Below the pieces are notes generated by a model. The model worked only from the letters and a program-made list of their open reading frames with translations. It ran no database searches and was not told where the DNA came from. DNA of 64,000 nt from an uncultured Duncaniella sp. (lineage in GTDB: Bacteria > Bacteroidota > Bacteroidia > Bacteroidales > Muribaculaceae): assembly GCA_910587515.1 (NCBI GenBank), contig CAJULW010000028.1:4967-68966 (forward strand), in the 5' to 3' direction. Shown in pieces: positions 63,961-64,000 of the stretch (its first letter is position 1; every line of letters starts with the position of its first letter). A program made the translations under genes and the position numbers.

Positions 63961-64000
63961 AAATTCTAATTTTTGTAGAATTATTGTAGAACAATTGCAC

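Noticed and set aside
1..64000. CRISPR arrays and rRNA genes
   Set aside because: No regularly spaced direct repeats and no conserved rRNA stretches were seen on reading the window.

Overview
The window looks like a Bacteroidales chromosome segment, possibly Muribaculaceae. Evidence: two SusC/SusD pairs, a hybrid two-component regulator (HTCS), Bacteroidota-type promoter boxes (TAnnTTTG near -7, TTTG or TTG near -33), no clear Shine-Dalgarno sites, and an ileS / DksA-like / lspA gene order familiar from this phylum. The family-level placement is an inference.

Layout. 1-9.9 kb is mostly housekeeping: lspA (cut by the window edge), a DksA/TraR-like protein and ileS on the minus strand, a small membrane protein, an M48 protease, a DEAD-box helicase, a YhcH-family protein and a secreted GH28 enzyme. 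10.1-14.6 kb is an AT-rich restriction-modification island between two strong terminators: a C5 cytosine methyltransferase, a McrB-like AAA+ protein and a LlaJI-like nuclease. 14.9-19.1 kb holds glgB, a candidate small RNA, tRNA-Gly, an exported TIGR04076-type protein with a lipoprotein nitroreductase, and tRNA-Gln. About 1.1 kb of decayed sequence follows.

20.2-24.0 kb is a small glycan operon: GH97, a two-repeat secreted protein and an esterase. 24.0-49.6 kb is a large polysaccharide utilization locus (PUL): HTCS regulator (minus), then GH43, GH42, GH2, GH29, an acetylesterase, SusC, SusD, an IPT/TIG surface glycan-binding protein and a BACON-GH5 endoglucanase (all plus). A dead insertion sequence follows, then a GH31 alpha-xylosidase-like gene on the minus strand. 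Together these fit a decorated (fucosylated, galactosylated, acetylated) xyloglucan. The GH5 would cut the backbone at the surface, SusC/SusD/SGBP would import oligosaccharides, and the remaining enzymes would remove side chains and acetyl groups.

49.8-60.0 kb is a second PUL on the minus strand: SusC, SusD, an unknown secreted protein and a PL1-type pectate lyase with FN3 domains. It points to pectin. Its promoter region carries a run of nine C (nine G on the coding strand). 60.3-64 kb holds a CorC/HlyC-type transporter, a Vsr endonuclease, a GNAT acetyltransferase, an EFR1-type ferredoxin/flavodoxin protein and a tRNA-like RNA.

The most interesting signals are: a shared C-terminal tail on three secreted glycan-locus proteins; the homopolymer in the second SusC promoter; an unannotated structured RNA at about 17.2-17.46 kb; a compact LlaJI-like system with only one methyltransferase; and a 22-bp perfect inverted repeat between the unknown secreted gene and the pectate lyase gene.
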